Source: Xanthomonas codiaei
GTDB lineage: Bacteria; Pseudomonadota; Gammaproteobacteria; Xanthomonadales; Xanthomonadaceae
Assembly (NCBI RefSeq): GCF_002939785.1
Contig: NZ_MDEC01000022.1
Location: 1 to 64,000, forward strand
Length of the DNA: 64,000 nt
Reading direction: 5' to 3'
Positions 7,417 to 15,580 of the stretch are shown piece by piece. The notes below the pieces were generated by a model. That model did no database searches, was not told the DNA's origin, and saw nothing but the letters and a program-made list of their open reading frames with translations. The position numbers and the translations under genes are program-made. How positions within the stretch are numbered: the stretch's first letter is position 1; the number at the start of each line of letters is the position of its first letter.

Positions 7417-7827
7417 CGCAATTCCCCTGAACGCGTTTAGTGATTGAATCGATTGCCACCGCAGCCCAGTGCGGCGGTCGGACGTAGCCCTTATCGGCTG
7501 TCGCCAAGGATGCTGAAGCGGCCCCCATGCCGCTGGCGGTGCATACGATAGCTCAAGCCGATCGGTTTGAGAGTGCGGGACGATCGCGCCATGCGCCTTG
7601 CGTTCAAGAATGGTCGACCGCGTTGCAAAGTTCCCGGCCCGGTGCGCGTGCGGCGCGCGCCCACGACCCGGGAGGCAGCAGAGGCGGGCGATGGGGTGGA
7701 TGCACCTGTGCGTCACGTCCTGCCGCGTTGCGCTGGAGCAACCACGCCGCGCTCGGGCGAACGCATGCGCTGCGCCGAGACCAGGCCGATTGCTTCCCGC
7801 GGTGGCCCGGCGCGCGCCGCCGGCCGC
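7417..7827. other. Intergenic stretch without a recognisable gene
   Basis: About 410 bases between the Cache-HAMP operon and the response regulator. Open frames here lack ribosome-binding sites and family motifs. The promoter of the Cache-HAMP gene must lie at its left end, but I see no clear -35/-10 pair. Confidence 0.4.
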
Positions 7828-8469
7828 TCAGGTCTCCAGCGACAGGATCCCGCGGCGCAGTGCGACGGTCACCGCGTGGGTGCGATCGCGCACGCCCAGC
7901 TTGGCCAGGATGTTCTTCATATGCGCCTTGGCGGTTTCTTCGGAGATCGTCAGCGCGTTGCCGATCTGCTTGTTGGAGCAGCCGGTGGCCACCAGGCTGA
8001 GCACTTCGGTTTCGCGGGCGGAGAGCGCATCGTCGAGGACGTGGGCGGCGATGTTCTCGGCCACCGATGCCGGCACCTGCCGGCGCTGGCCGCGGCGCAC
8101 GTTGCGGATGGTGTCCACCAGTTCGCGCCGCAGCGCGCTCTTGAGCAGGTAACCGCAGGCTCCGGCCTGCAGCGCTCGCACCGCGCGCACGTCGCCGGTA
8201 TAGGTGGTCAGCACGATGACCTTGGCGGCAGGGTCGACGCGGCGGATGCGCTGGATCGCCTCGACCCCATCCACGCGCGGCATCTGCAGGTCCATCAGCA
8301 CCACGTCCGGGCGCAGGCTGGCGTAGCGGGTCACCGCCTGTTCGCCGTCTTCGGCTTCGCCCACCACGCGCATGTCGCGTTCGGCGGCCAGCATGGCGCT
8401 GAGCCCGTCGCGCAGCAGCGGATGGTCGTCCACCACCAGCACATCGGTCGGTTTGACCGGCTCAGCCAT
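7828..8469 (-). CDS. NarL/FixJ-type response regulator
   Basis: A two-domain response regulator of about 213 residues. The receiver has VVDDHPLLRDGL at the N-terminus, the phosphorylated Asp in DVVLMDLQMP, the T of LTTYTGD and the K of LLKSA. A LuxR-type HTH follows (LSARETEVLSLVATGCSNKQI, then ISEETAKAHMKNILAKLGVRDR). The ATG at 8469 overlaps the kinase stop (ATGGCTGA, eight bases), which argues for translational coupling and makes the two a cognate pair. A start eight codons upstream (8493) is possible but less likely. Confidence 0.92.
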   Translation of the reverse strand: MAEPVKPTDVLVVDDHPLLRDGLSAMLAAERDMRVVGEAEDGEQAVTRYASLRPDVVLMDLQMPRVDGVEAIQRIRRVDPAAKVIVLTTYTGDVRAVRALQAGACGYLLKSALRRELVDTIRNVRRGQRRQVPASVAENIAAHVLDDALSARETEVLSLVATGCSNKQIGNALTISEETAKAHMKNILAKLGVRDRTHAVTVALRRGILSLET

Positions 8470-11400
8470 CGAAGCTCTCCGTGGATCCTGCATGTCGAAA
8501 GGGCCACCACCACCGCGGCGGTCTGGCGTACGCGGCGCGGGCGGGGATGACGACCTGGATCTCGGTGCCGCTGCCCGGTCGCGACCACAGCTGCATCTTG
8601 GCGCCGATGCGTTGCGCGCGTTCCTGCATGCCGGTCAGCCCCCAATGGCCGGTGCGTGCATGACCATGCAACACGTCCGGATCCAGGCCGCAGCCATCGT
8701 CGCGAATGCGCAGCACGAAGTCACGTGAACCGTAACGCAGTTCCAGCGTGATCCGGCGGGCGTCGGCATGCCGGTCGGCATTGGCCAGCGCCTCGCGGCC
8801 GAGCTGGAACAGTTCATCGGCCACCAGCGGGCGCAGCGCCACCGGGCGGCCGTCCACCACGACCTGCAGCTCGGCGGCAGGTAGCGCCACGGTGGCGTTG
8901 CGCGAACGCTGCAGGGCGGCAGCCAGATCTTCGCGCAGGGCATGACTGTCGCGTAGCCCGTTGACGCGCTCGCGGCCTTCGACCAATGCGTCTTCGGCCA
9001 GGTCCACCGCGTGCTCCAGCTCCAGCCGGCGCGGGTCGTCGCAGGGCAGCGAGCGGCTGGCCGCATGCAGGCGCAGGATCAATCCCTGCGTGCCCTGCAG
9101 CAAGGTGTCGTGCAGCTCGCGGGCAATGCGCTCGCGTTCGCGGTAGCGCTCTTCCAGGCGCGCCCGCAGCCGCCCGGCCACATGGCGGGTGCGCAGGCGC
9201 CAGGCGATCGCAAGCATCAGTAGCAGGGCCAGCACGGCGCAGAGCTTGAACTGCCAGGTCTGCACGAAGGCCGCTTCGATGACGAAGTCCAGGGTGTCGC
9301 CGCGTTCGTTCCAGACGCCGTCGTTATTGGCGGCGGCGATGCGGAAGCGGTAACGCCCCGGCGCCAGATTGGTATAAAACGCCTCGTTGCGATTGCCGGC
9401 GTCCTGCCACTGCGCGTCCACGCCCTCCAGGCGATAACGGAAGCGTACCCGCTCGGGGCGGGTGAGGCTGACCGCGTCGTAGCCGATGCGCAGGCGGTCG
9501 GTCCATTTGGGCAGGCGCAGGCCGTGCTCGCGCGGGTAGGGGCGGTCGTTGGCGACCACCTCGGTGATGAACACCTCCGGCGCGGTGGGATTGCGGTAAG
9601 TCTGCGCCGGGTCCAGCCAGGCCAGGCCCTGGTTGGTGGTGAACCACAGCAGGCCGTCGTCCGCAGCCAGCGCCGTGGGCACCGGCGTCGCCTGCTGGGC
9701 GATCCCGGGAAGCCCATCCATGATGTCGTACAGCCGCAGCGCGGGGCCCGCCATACCCGTGTGCACACTGCGCAGCAGGGCGCGTTGAGCGACCTGCACC
9801 ACGCCGCGGTTGCCGTTCAACCACAGCCTGCCATGGCGATCCTGCGCGATGCCGGTAATGCCTTGCAGCAGCGGATTGGCCTGGTCGGCCACCTGGCGGA
9901 AACGGCCATCGGCACCGAGCACGGCCAGCCCGGTATCGCCGGCGACCAGGGTGAGCGAAGGGCTCTGCCAGATCGCGGTGATCGGGCCCACCGACAACCC
10001 GTCCCGGGCGCTGTAGCGGGTGACTTGCTGGCCTCGTAGCACCCGCACCTCGCCCTTGACGGTGCCGATCCACAGGCCGCCGTCCTGCGCGGTGGCGAGC
10101 ACCGAACAGGGCGTGTCCTGCACGGCGGCCAGCGGCTGCCAGGTGCTGCCGTCGAACACATGGGGGCCGCCGGCGTCCGGGCAGACCCACGGGTGAGCGT
10201 GGCGATCCACGACGAAGGCGCGAATGGCACCGGGCGTCACGTCCTGCGGCAGCGCCACCACCTGGGAGCGGCCGGCCTGCAGCCGCAGCAATGCATGTTC
10301 GGCCAGCACCCAGCCATTGGCGGTAGGGGGGACATCCAGGGTGCCAGGCGGTGCGCCGTGCTGCAGGCGTTCGACCCGTGCGCGGCTCAGCGCGAGCAGC
10401 CGGCCGTCGCGCAGGCTGGCCAGCAAGGGCTGGGGCACGCTGCCCTGGCCGGTGTCGAAGATGGCCACTGCCATCGCCTGGCCCGGCAGCAATGGCGCCA
10501 ACGGCAACAACGCGCGGTGCCGGAAGCGATTGAGGCCCAGATTGGTGCCGGCCCACAGATTGCCTTCGCGGTCTTCGAGCAAGGGGCCGGCGGTTGCCGA
10601 GGTCAGGCCCTGCACTGGACCGAAGCGTTCCAGTACCGGGGTTGGCGAGGTGGGTTGGCCGATGCGGAACAGGCCCTGCGCTGCGTAGTCGCTGCCCCAT
10701 AGCGCGCCATCGTGCATGAAGCGGATGCGCCGCGCATGCAGCCCGGGAAACTGCGGCGTGGCGCGGGCAGAGGCGGGCAGGACCTGGCCGTTGCCATCGG
10801 TCAACGCGAACACGCCACGGTGCGGGTCGGCCACCCAGATCGCTCCGTCCGGGCGTTGCGCCATGGTGACGTACGCGCCCACCTGCTGGCCGGTGGGTTC
10901 GAAACGATGCGCGCCGGGTTGCAGCGACAGGATCTGGGTTCCGTCGCTGACCCATAGCACGCCACGCACATCGCGCAGCAGCCAGTGCGCCTGGCTGCGC
11001 GGATAGCCCCAGTCGGTACCGGCGCGCCGCCAGCGTTGTCCATCGAACCAACACAGGCCACCATCGATGGCCGCCCATACGCGTCCGCTGCCATCGCGCT
11101 CGATCCGGAACACCATGCCGTCGGGCACGTCCTTGCCTGGCGCGAAGTGGGTGATGCGACCGTCTGCAAGCCGGTCGATGCCGGCGTTGAAATAGCCGAT
11201 CCACGCGGTGTCCCCTGCGGCCAACGACAGCGCGGTCATATTGTGCGATGCATAGGCTTGGCCATCCGGCGGTGCCTGCCGGACGAACCGCTCGCCGTCG
11301 AACTGGAACAGGCCAAACCCGGTCGCCAGCCACAACGGGCCGGCATTGGCCTGCTGGATATCCCAGATGTCGGCCGGCGCACCGCGCTCGGTGCTCCAGG

Positions 11401-11551
11401 CGGTGTGGTGGAACTGCAGCAATCCCGCGCGCGTGGAAGCGATGCCGGCCGCCCGAACGGGCGCAGGCAGCAGCCACATGCACATCACCACGATCAGCAC
11501 CGCGCACAGGCGAGACAGCAGGTGTGATCGGATGACGGGCTCATGCGGCAT
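8462..11551 (-). CDS. Beta-propeller sensor histidine kinase (Reg_prop/Y_Y_Y/HisKA_3)
   Basis: About 1029 residues. A signal anchor (LCAVLIVVMCMWLLPAPVRAA) is followed by a large periplasmic region of two-component-regulator propeller repeats (WLATGFGLFQFDG, IWVADPHRGVF, LWAGTNLGLNRF, LWIGTVKGEVRVL, LWFTTNQGLAWLD). Next come a Y_Y_Y domain (FRYRLEGVDAQWQDAG ... YTNLAPGRYRFRIAA) and a single membrane segment (FKLCAVLALLLMLAIAW). The cytoplasmic HisKA_3 domain has the phospho-acceptor His814 in ARELHDTLLQG, and a HATPase_c domain follows with DDGCGLD and GLTGMQERA. This architecture typifies sensors of extracellular carbohydrates or other polymers, but the ligand is not readable here. The stop overlaps the start of the downstream NarL-type regulator. 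Confidence 0.9.
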   Translation of the reverse strand: MPHEPVIRSHLLSRLCAVLIVVMCMWLLPAPVRAAGIASTRAGLLQFHHTAWSTERGAPADIWDIQQANAGPLWLATGFGLFQFDGERFVRQAPPDGQAYASHNMTALSLAAGDTAWIGYFNAGIDRLADGRITHFAPGKDVPDGMVFRIERDGSGRVWAAIDGGLCWFDGQRWRRAGTDWGYPRSQAHWLLRDVRGVLWVSDGTQILSLQPGAHRFEPTGQQVGAYVTMAQRPDGAIWVADPHRGVFALTDGNGQVLPASARATPQFPGLHARRIRFMHDGALWGSDYAAQGLFRIGQPTSPTPVLERFGPVQGLTSATAGPLLEDREGNLWAGTNLGLNRFRHRALLPLAPLLPGQAMAVAIFDTGQGSVPQPLLASLRDGRLLALSRARVERLQHGAPPGTLDVPPTANGWVLAEHALLRLQAGRSQVVALPQDVTPGAIRAFVVDRHAHPWVCPDAGGPHVFDGSTWQPLAAVQDTPCSVLATAQDGGLWIGTVKGEVRVLRGQQVTRYSARDGLSVGPITAIWQSPSLTLVAGDTGLAVLGADGRFRQVADQANPLLQGITGIAQDRHGRLWLNGNRGVVQVAQRALLRSVHTGMAGPALRLYDIMDGLPGIAQQATPVPTALAADDGLLWFTTNQGLAWLDPAQTYRNPTAPEVFITEVVANDRPYPREHGLRLPKWTDRLRIGYDAVSLTRPERVRFRYRLEGVDAQWQDAGNRNEAFYTNLAPGRYRFRIAAANNDGVWNERGDTLDFVIEAAFVQTWQFKLCAVLALLLMLAIAWRLRTRHVAGRLRARLEERYRERERIARELHDTLLQGTQGLILRLHAASRSLPCDDPRRLELEHAVDLAEDALVEGRERVNGLRDSHALREDLAAALQRSRNATVALPAAELQVVVDGRPVALRPLVADELFQLGREALANADRHADARRITLELRYGSRDFVLRIRDDGCGLDPDVLHGHARTGHWGLTGMQERAQRIGAKMQLWSRPGSGTEIQVVIPARAAYARPPRWWWPFRHAGSTESFDG

Positions 11552-11994
11552 CGCGGCATTGTCGGGCGAGATCGGGGCAAGCACCACCACCTCTTTCGGG
11601 GGGAGCGACGCGCAACAGCAAATCGGGTATGCAGGCCGCATGCAGTCTGCATGCGCCGCAGTGCGCGCCTCAGCGGGGCGATCGTGCCTGTATCGCGAAT
11701 CGGTTGCATCGCCTGTGGCGCTGTCGCGTTCGCTCGGTGTGCTGGTGTCGCCCGAGGGCTCGTCCGCGCGCTGCCTGCAGCGAACTGGAGCCGGAGTCTG
11801 CGCCGCGTCGCGCGGCCGCGGGATGCTGCTGCAGTCGTCGTCGTCGTCGTCGTCGTCGTCGTAGTTGTGGCCGTGGTCGCTTCCAGATGCTGGCCTGTCG
11901 CTCCCTCGAAAGGGTGACCAATCCGCATCACCATCGGGGGTGGGGCGCCTGAGATGTCGGCCGCACCATGACGGCATCCCCCCGGAGACGCCGC
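11552..11994. other. Divergent control region between the sensor kinase and the AraC operon
   Basis: About 440 bases without a gene. The main feature is a (TCG)9 run at 11835-11861. Both divergent promoters must lie here. An ATG at 11968 in frame with the AraC gene has no ribosome-binding site. Confidence 0.5.
11835..11861. repeat. (TCG)9 trinucleotide repeat
   Basis: Nine perfect TCG units, about 130 bases upstream of the AraC-type regulator and about 290 bases upstream of the divergent kinase. It lies outside any likely coding sequence. Confidence 0.9.
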
Positions 11995-12462
11995 ATGGCA
12001 CGTCTGCTCGCCACTGGTCGCCCCGATCTGCATGCAGGTCGTGCATCTGCACTGCATGCCCAACGCGCGCGTGCCGTGGCCAGGGCGCTGCACTACATCG
12101 AAACGCATCTGTGCGAGCCCACCGGCGTGGCGCAGCTGGCCGCCGCTGCCTGCATGAGCCGCTTCCACTTCGCCCGTGTCTTCCGCGATGCGACCGGTGC
12201 CAGCCCGATGGCGTACCTGCGCCGCCGCCGGCTCGAACGCGCGCAGGCATTGTTGCGCGAGGGCCGCCACACCGTCAGCCAGATCGCCACCGATCTGTGC
12301 TTCTTCGATCAAAGCCACTTCGTGCGCAGCTTTCGCACTGCCACCGGCTGCACGCCTGCGCGCTTCGCCGCGCAGGTTGCCTCCGATACCCGTACAGCCG
12401 TGCCGCGAGCGCTGCGGCACCACGGCCGTTCCCATTCCATGTCCCTGGAGCACCACGCATGA
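11995..12462 (+). CDS. AraC-family transcriptional regulator (stand-alone DNA-binding domain)
   Basis: About 155 residues, essentially only the AraC/XylS DNA-binding domain with a short N-terminal extension and no sugar- or effector-binding domain. The first helix-turn-helix reads VAQLAAAACMSRFHFARVFRD, and the second ISQIATDLCFFDQSHFVRSFR (here VSQIATD...), ending in the conserved F-R-x-x-G-x-x-P-x-x-F/R. The start at 11995 has GGAGA seven bases upstream; an ATG at 11968 would add nine residues. Its stop overlaps the next ATG (ATGA), so it is the first gene of the seven-gene operon and the likely local regulator. Confidence 0.87.
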   Translation: MARLLATGRPDLHAGRASALHAQRARAVARALHYIETHLCEPTGVAQLAAAACMSRFHFARVFRDATGASPMAYLRRRRLERAQALLREGRHTVSQIATDLCFFDQSHFVRSFRTATGCTPARFAAQVASDTRTAVPRALRHHGRSHSMSLEHHA

Positions 12463-13115
12463 CCACTGCTACTGCCACCCCCGGCAACGCCCTGCTGTCG
12501 CCCGGCGATCACGCCTTGATCCTGATCGACCATCAATCGCAGATGGCGTTCGCCACCCATACCATCGACATCTCGGCGCTGCGCAACAACGTCGCGTTGA
12601 TCGCCAAGGGCGCCAAGGGCTTCCAGGTGCCGGTGATCCTGACCACGGTGGCGGAAAAATCGTTCTCCGGGCCGTTGTTTCCCGAGCTGCCGGAGATCTT
12701 CCCAGGTGAGCCAGTACTCGATCGCACCAGCATGAATGCCTGGGAAGACCAGGCGGTGATCGACCGCGTCAACGCCATCGGCAAGCGGCGTCTGGTGATT
12801 GCCGGCCTGTGGACCAGCGTGTGCATCGTCGGCCCCGCGCTGTCGGCGATCGACCAGGGCTTTGAGGTCTATGTCATCACCGATGCCTGTGGCGACGTCA
12901 GCGACGAAGCGCATGAACGCGCGGTCACGCGCATGGTGCAGGCTGGCGCGGCGCCGATGACCAGCGTGCAGTACCTGCTGGAACTGCAGCGCGATTGGGC
13001 GCGCGGGGACACCTATGACCTCACCACCGGCATCGCCCGCGCGCACGCCGGTGGCTATGGCATCGGCATCCAGTACGCCAAGCACATGTTCGGCGCGCAG
13101 GAAGGCGGGCATTGA
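12459..13115 (+). CDS. Isochorismatase-like cysteine hydrolase (YcaC type)
   Basis: A 218-residue cysteine hydrolase of the isochorismatase superfamily, nearest in layout to YcaC. The catalytic triad can be placed: Asp in LILIDHQSQM (~residue 27), the central Lys (~93-111 region, GKRRLVIAG), and the nucleophile Cys in GLWTSVCIVGPAL (~residue 121). Substrates of YcaC-like enzymes are unknown; related ones act on carbamoyl or amide compounds. The C-terminal segment (DWARGDTYDLTTGIARAHAGGYG) is typical of the YcaC group. It overlaps the AraC stop by four bases and the DoxX start by four, firmly inside the operon. Confidence 0.87.
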   Translation: MTTATATPGNALLSPGDHALILIDHQSQMAFATHTIDISALRNNVALIAKGAKGFQVPVILTTVAEKSFSGPLFPELPEIFPGEPVLDRTSMNAWEDQAVIDRVNAIGKRRLVIAGLWTSVCIVGPALSAIDQGFEVYVITDACGDVSDEAHERAVTRMVQAGAAPMTSVQYLLELQRDWARGDTYDLTTGIARAHAGGYGIGIQYAKHMFGAQEGGH

Positions 13116-13540
13116 ACGCATCCGCGCCACGCGGCAGTGCGGCAGCGCTGCTGATGCTGCGTATCGCTGGGGGCGGATTGCTGCTGCCGCATGGGTTGGG
13201 CAAGTTGCTGGGTTGGTTCGGCGGACCGGGACTGGCCGGCTTCGCCGCCGAATTGCAGCAGTTCGGCCTTCCCGCTGCCGCGCCATTGCCGTTGCTGCTG
13301 GCATTGGTGCAGACGCTGTCCGGCCTGGCCGTGCTGCTGGGGCTGTGGACACGCGCGAGTGCTGCGCTGGCAGCGGTGTTCATCGCCACCACGGTGCTGG
13401 TGGCCGCGCCCAAAGGCTGGTTCTGGATGCACGGCGGCATGGAATACCCGTTGATGTGGCTGCTGGTGTTGCTGGCGCTGCTCGCCGCCGGTGGCGGCGC
13501 CTGGTCGCTGGATGGCCTGCGCAGGCGCGCTGCGACATGA
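13112..13540 (+). CDS. DoxX-family inner-membrane protein
   Basis: A 142-residue membrane protein with four hydrophobic segments (LLMLRIAGGGLLLPHGLGKLL, LPLLLALVQTLSGLAVLLGL, ALAAVFIATTVLVAA, WLLVLLALLAAGGGAW) and the G-x-x-K...LGWFGG pattern of DoxX/YphA proteins. The role of DoxX proteins is not settled; several have been tied to redox stress or to sulfur and quinone chemistry. The start is probably the TTG at 13112, which overlaps the previous stop (TTGA); a later ATG at 13154 would remove part of the first helix. It ends inside the next gene's start codon (ATGA). Confidence 0.83.
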   Translation: MNASAPRGSAAALLMLRIAGGGLLLPHGLGKLLGWFGGPGLAGFAAELQQFGLPAAAPLPLLLALVQTLSGLAVLLGLWTRASAALAAVFIATTVLVAAPKGWFWMHGGMEYPLMWLLVLLALLAAGGGAWSLDGLRRRAAT

Positions 13541-15495
13541 CCGGCAGCGCACGCGATCACAGCCCCGGACGCCGCCTGTGGATGCAAGGCGCCGCTGCCG
13601 GCTTTGCATTGGGCGCACTGCCCGGAACCTCGTCTGCTGCAAGGACACCGCCGATGGTCGATCTTGTCGTTCGCAATGCACGCGTCACCACGCTGGATCC
13701 GCGTCGGCCCAGTGCCACCGCGCTCGCGGTGGCCAATGGACGCATCGCGGCGGTGGGCGACGATGCGCAGATCATGGCAATGGCCGGGGACGCGCGCGTC
13801 ATTGATGCGCAGGGGCGGCGCCTGCTGCCCGGGCTCAACGACAGCCACACCCACCTGATCCGCGGCGGACTCAACTACAACCTGGAGCTGCGCTGGGATG
13901 GCGTGCGCTCGCTGGCCGATGCTATGGCCATGTTGAAGGCGCAGGTCGATCGCACCCCGGCTCCGCAGTGGGTGCGTGTGGTAGGGGGCTTCACCGCCCA
14001 TCAGTTCGCTGAAAAGCGCCTGCCCACGCTGGACGAAATCAATGCGATTGCGCCGGATACCCCGGTCTTCCTGCTGCATCTGTACGATCGCGCCTTGCTC
14101 AATCGCGCCGCGTTGCGCGCCTGCGGTTACGACAAGGCCACGCTCGATCCGCCCGGCGGGCGCATCGAGCGCGACAAGCTGGGCAATCCCACCGGCCTGC
14201 TGCTGGCCAAGCCCAATGCATTGATCCTGTATGCGAGCCTGGCCAAGGGACCGCGCCTGCCGCTGGACTACCAGGCCAATTCCACCCGCCATTTCATGCG
14301 CGAACTCAACCGGCTGGGCATCACCTCGGTGATCGATGCCGGTGGCGGCTTCCAGAATTATCCGGAGGACTACCAGGTCATCGAGCAGTTGCACGCGGCC
14401 GGTCAGCTGAGCGTGCGCATCGCCTACAACCTGTTCACCCAGAACAAGGGCAGGGAGGTCGCCGACTTCCGCGGCTGGACCGAGCTGCTGCCGGTGCGCA
14501 AGGGCGACGACCTGCTGCGCCACAACGGCGCCGGCGAGATGCTGGTGTTCTCCGCGGCCGACTTCGAGCAGTTCAGCGAACCGCGCCCGGAGCTGCCGCC
14601 GGAACTGGAGCCGGAGCTGGAACAGGTGGTGCGCTTACTGGTGGAAAAGCGCTGGCCGTTCCGTATCCATGCCACCTACGACGAGAGCATCGGACGCATT
14701 CTCGATGTCTACGAGAAGGTCAACGCCGACATTCCGTTCGATGGCCTGCACTGGTTCATCGACCATGCCGAGACCATCACCGCCCGCAATATCGATCGCA
14801 TCCGCGCCTTGAATGGCGGTATCGCCGTGCAGCACCGCATGGCGTACCAGGGCGAGGCCTTCGTGGCGCGCTACGGCGTGCAGGCCGCACGGCACACGCC
14901 GCCGATACGCCGCATGCTGGCGGCCGGTATTCCGGTCGGTGCCGGTACCGATGCCACCCGTGTGGCCAGCTACAACCCGTGGGTGGCGCTGTCGTGGCTG
15001 GTCACCGGCCGCACCGTGGGCGGGCTGGCGCTGTATGGCGAGGAAAACCTGCTCGATCGCGAACAGGCCTTGCGGCTGTGGACGCAGGGCAGTGCCTGGT
15101 TCTCCGGCGACGAGTCGCACAAGGGCACCCTGGCGGCAGGCCAACTGGCCGACTTCATCGTGTTGTCGGACGACTACTTCCGTGTCGACGATGCCGCCAT
15201 TGCCGAGATCACCAGCGTGTTGACGGTGCTGGGCGGGCAGGTCGTGCATGGCGATGGCGACTTTGCCGTATTGGCGCCGGGCCTGCCTCTGGCGATGCCG
15301 GACTGGTCGCCGGTCAACCGGTTCGGCGGCTATCAGGTGGGCGGTGTGGTGAGCGGGCTGGCCAGTGCCGCGCATACGCACGGCCCTGGTTGCGCTGCGC
15401 ACGGCCCGCACCGGCACGCCGCGCACCATGCAGCGCCCAGCGACGATCTGCGCGGGTTCTGGGGCGCATTGGGCTGCGCGTGTTTCGCCTTCTGA
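13537..15495 (+). CDS. Tat-exported YtcJ-type amidohydrolase (Amidohydro_3)
   Basis: 652 residues. The N-terminus has a twin-arginine-like signal (GRRLWMQGAAAGFALGAL...SSA), so a periplasmic location is likely. The metal-dependent hydrolase core follows: the HxH pair in NDSHTH (~107-109), a His in FRIHATYDES, a His in FIDHAE and the Asp in GAGTDATR, together the binuclear-metal set of the amidohydrolase superfamily. The C-terminal ADFIVLSDDYF is the usual closing motif of Amidohydro_3 enzymes. After about residue 605 there is a His-rich tail (HTHGPGCAAHGPHRHAAHH) ending CACFAF that looks able to bind metal and is not part of the family core. The substrate is unknown; YtcJ-like enzymes cleave amide or N-formyl bonds. 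Confidence 0.87.
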   Translation: MTGSARDHSPGRRLWMQGAAAGFALGALPGTSSAARTPPMVDLVVRNARVTTLDPRRPSATALAVANGRIAAVGDDAQIMAMAGDARVIDAQGRRLLPGLNDSHTHLIRGGLNYNLELRWDGVRSLADAMAMLKAQVDRTPAPQWVRVVGGFTAHQFAEKRLPTLDEINAIAPDTPVFLLHLYDRALLNRAALRACGYDKATLDPPGGRIERDKLGNPTGLLLAKPNALILYASLAKGPRLPLDYQANSTRHFMRELNRLGITSVIDAGGGFQNYPEDYQVIEQLHAAGQLSVRIAYNLFTQNKGREVADFRGWTELLPVRKGDDLLRHNGAGEMLVFSAADFEQFSEPRPELPPELEPELEQVVRLLVEKRWPFRIHATYDESIGRILDVYEKVNADIPFDGLHWFIDHAETITARNIDRIRALNGGIAVQHRMAYQGEAFVARYGVQAARHTPPIRRMLAAGIPVGAGTDATRVASYNPWVALSWLVTGRTVGGLALYGEENLLDREQALRLWTQGSAWFSGDESHKGTLAAGQLADFIVLSDDYFRVDDAAIAEITSVLTVLGGQVVHGDGDFAVLAPGLPLAMPDWSPVNRFGGYQVGGVVSGLASAAHTHGPGCAAHGPHRHAAHHAAPSDDLRGFWGALGCACFAF

Positions 15496-15580
15496 TGCTG
15501 CGATTGCTCCGCTGCGCATGCAGGCCAGCTGGCCGCCTGCGCAGCGCCCGTTGTCTTCGGTCCACTGGAGTCTTGCTGCG

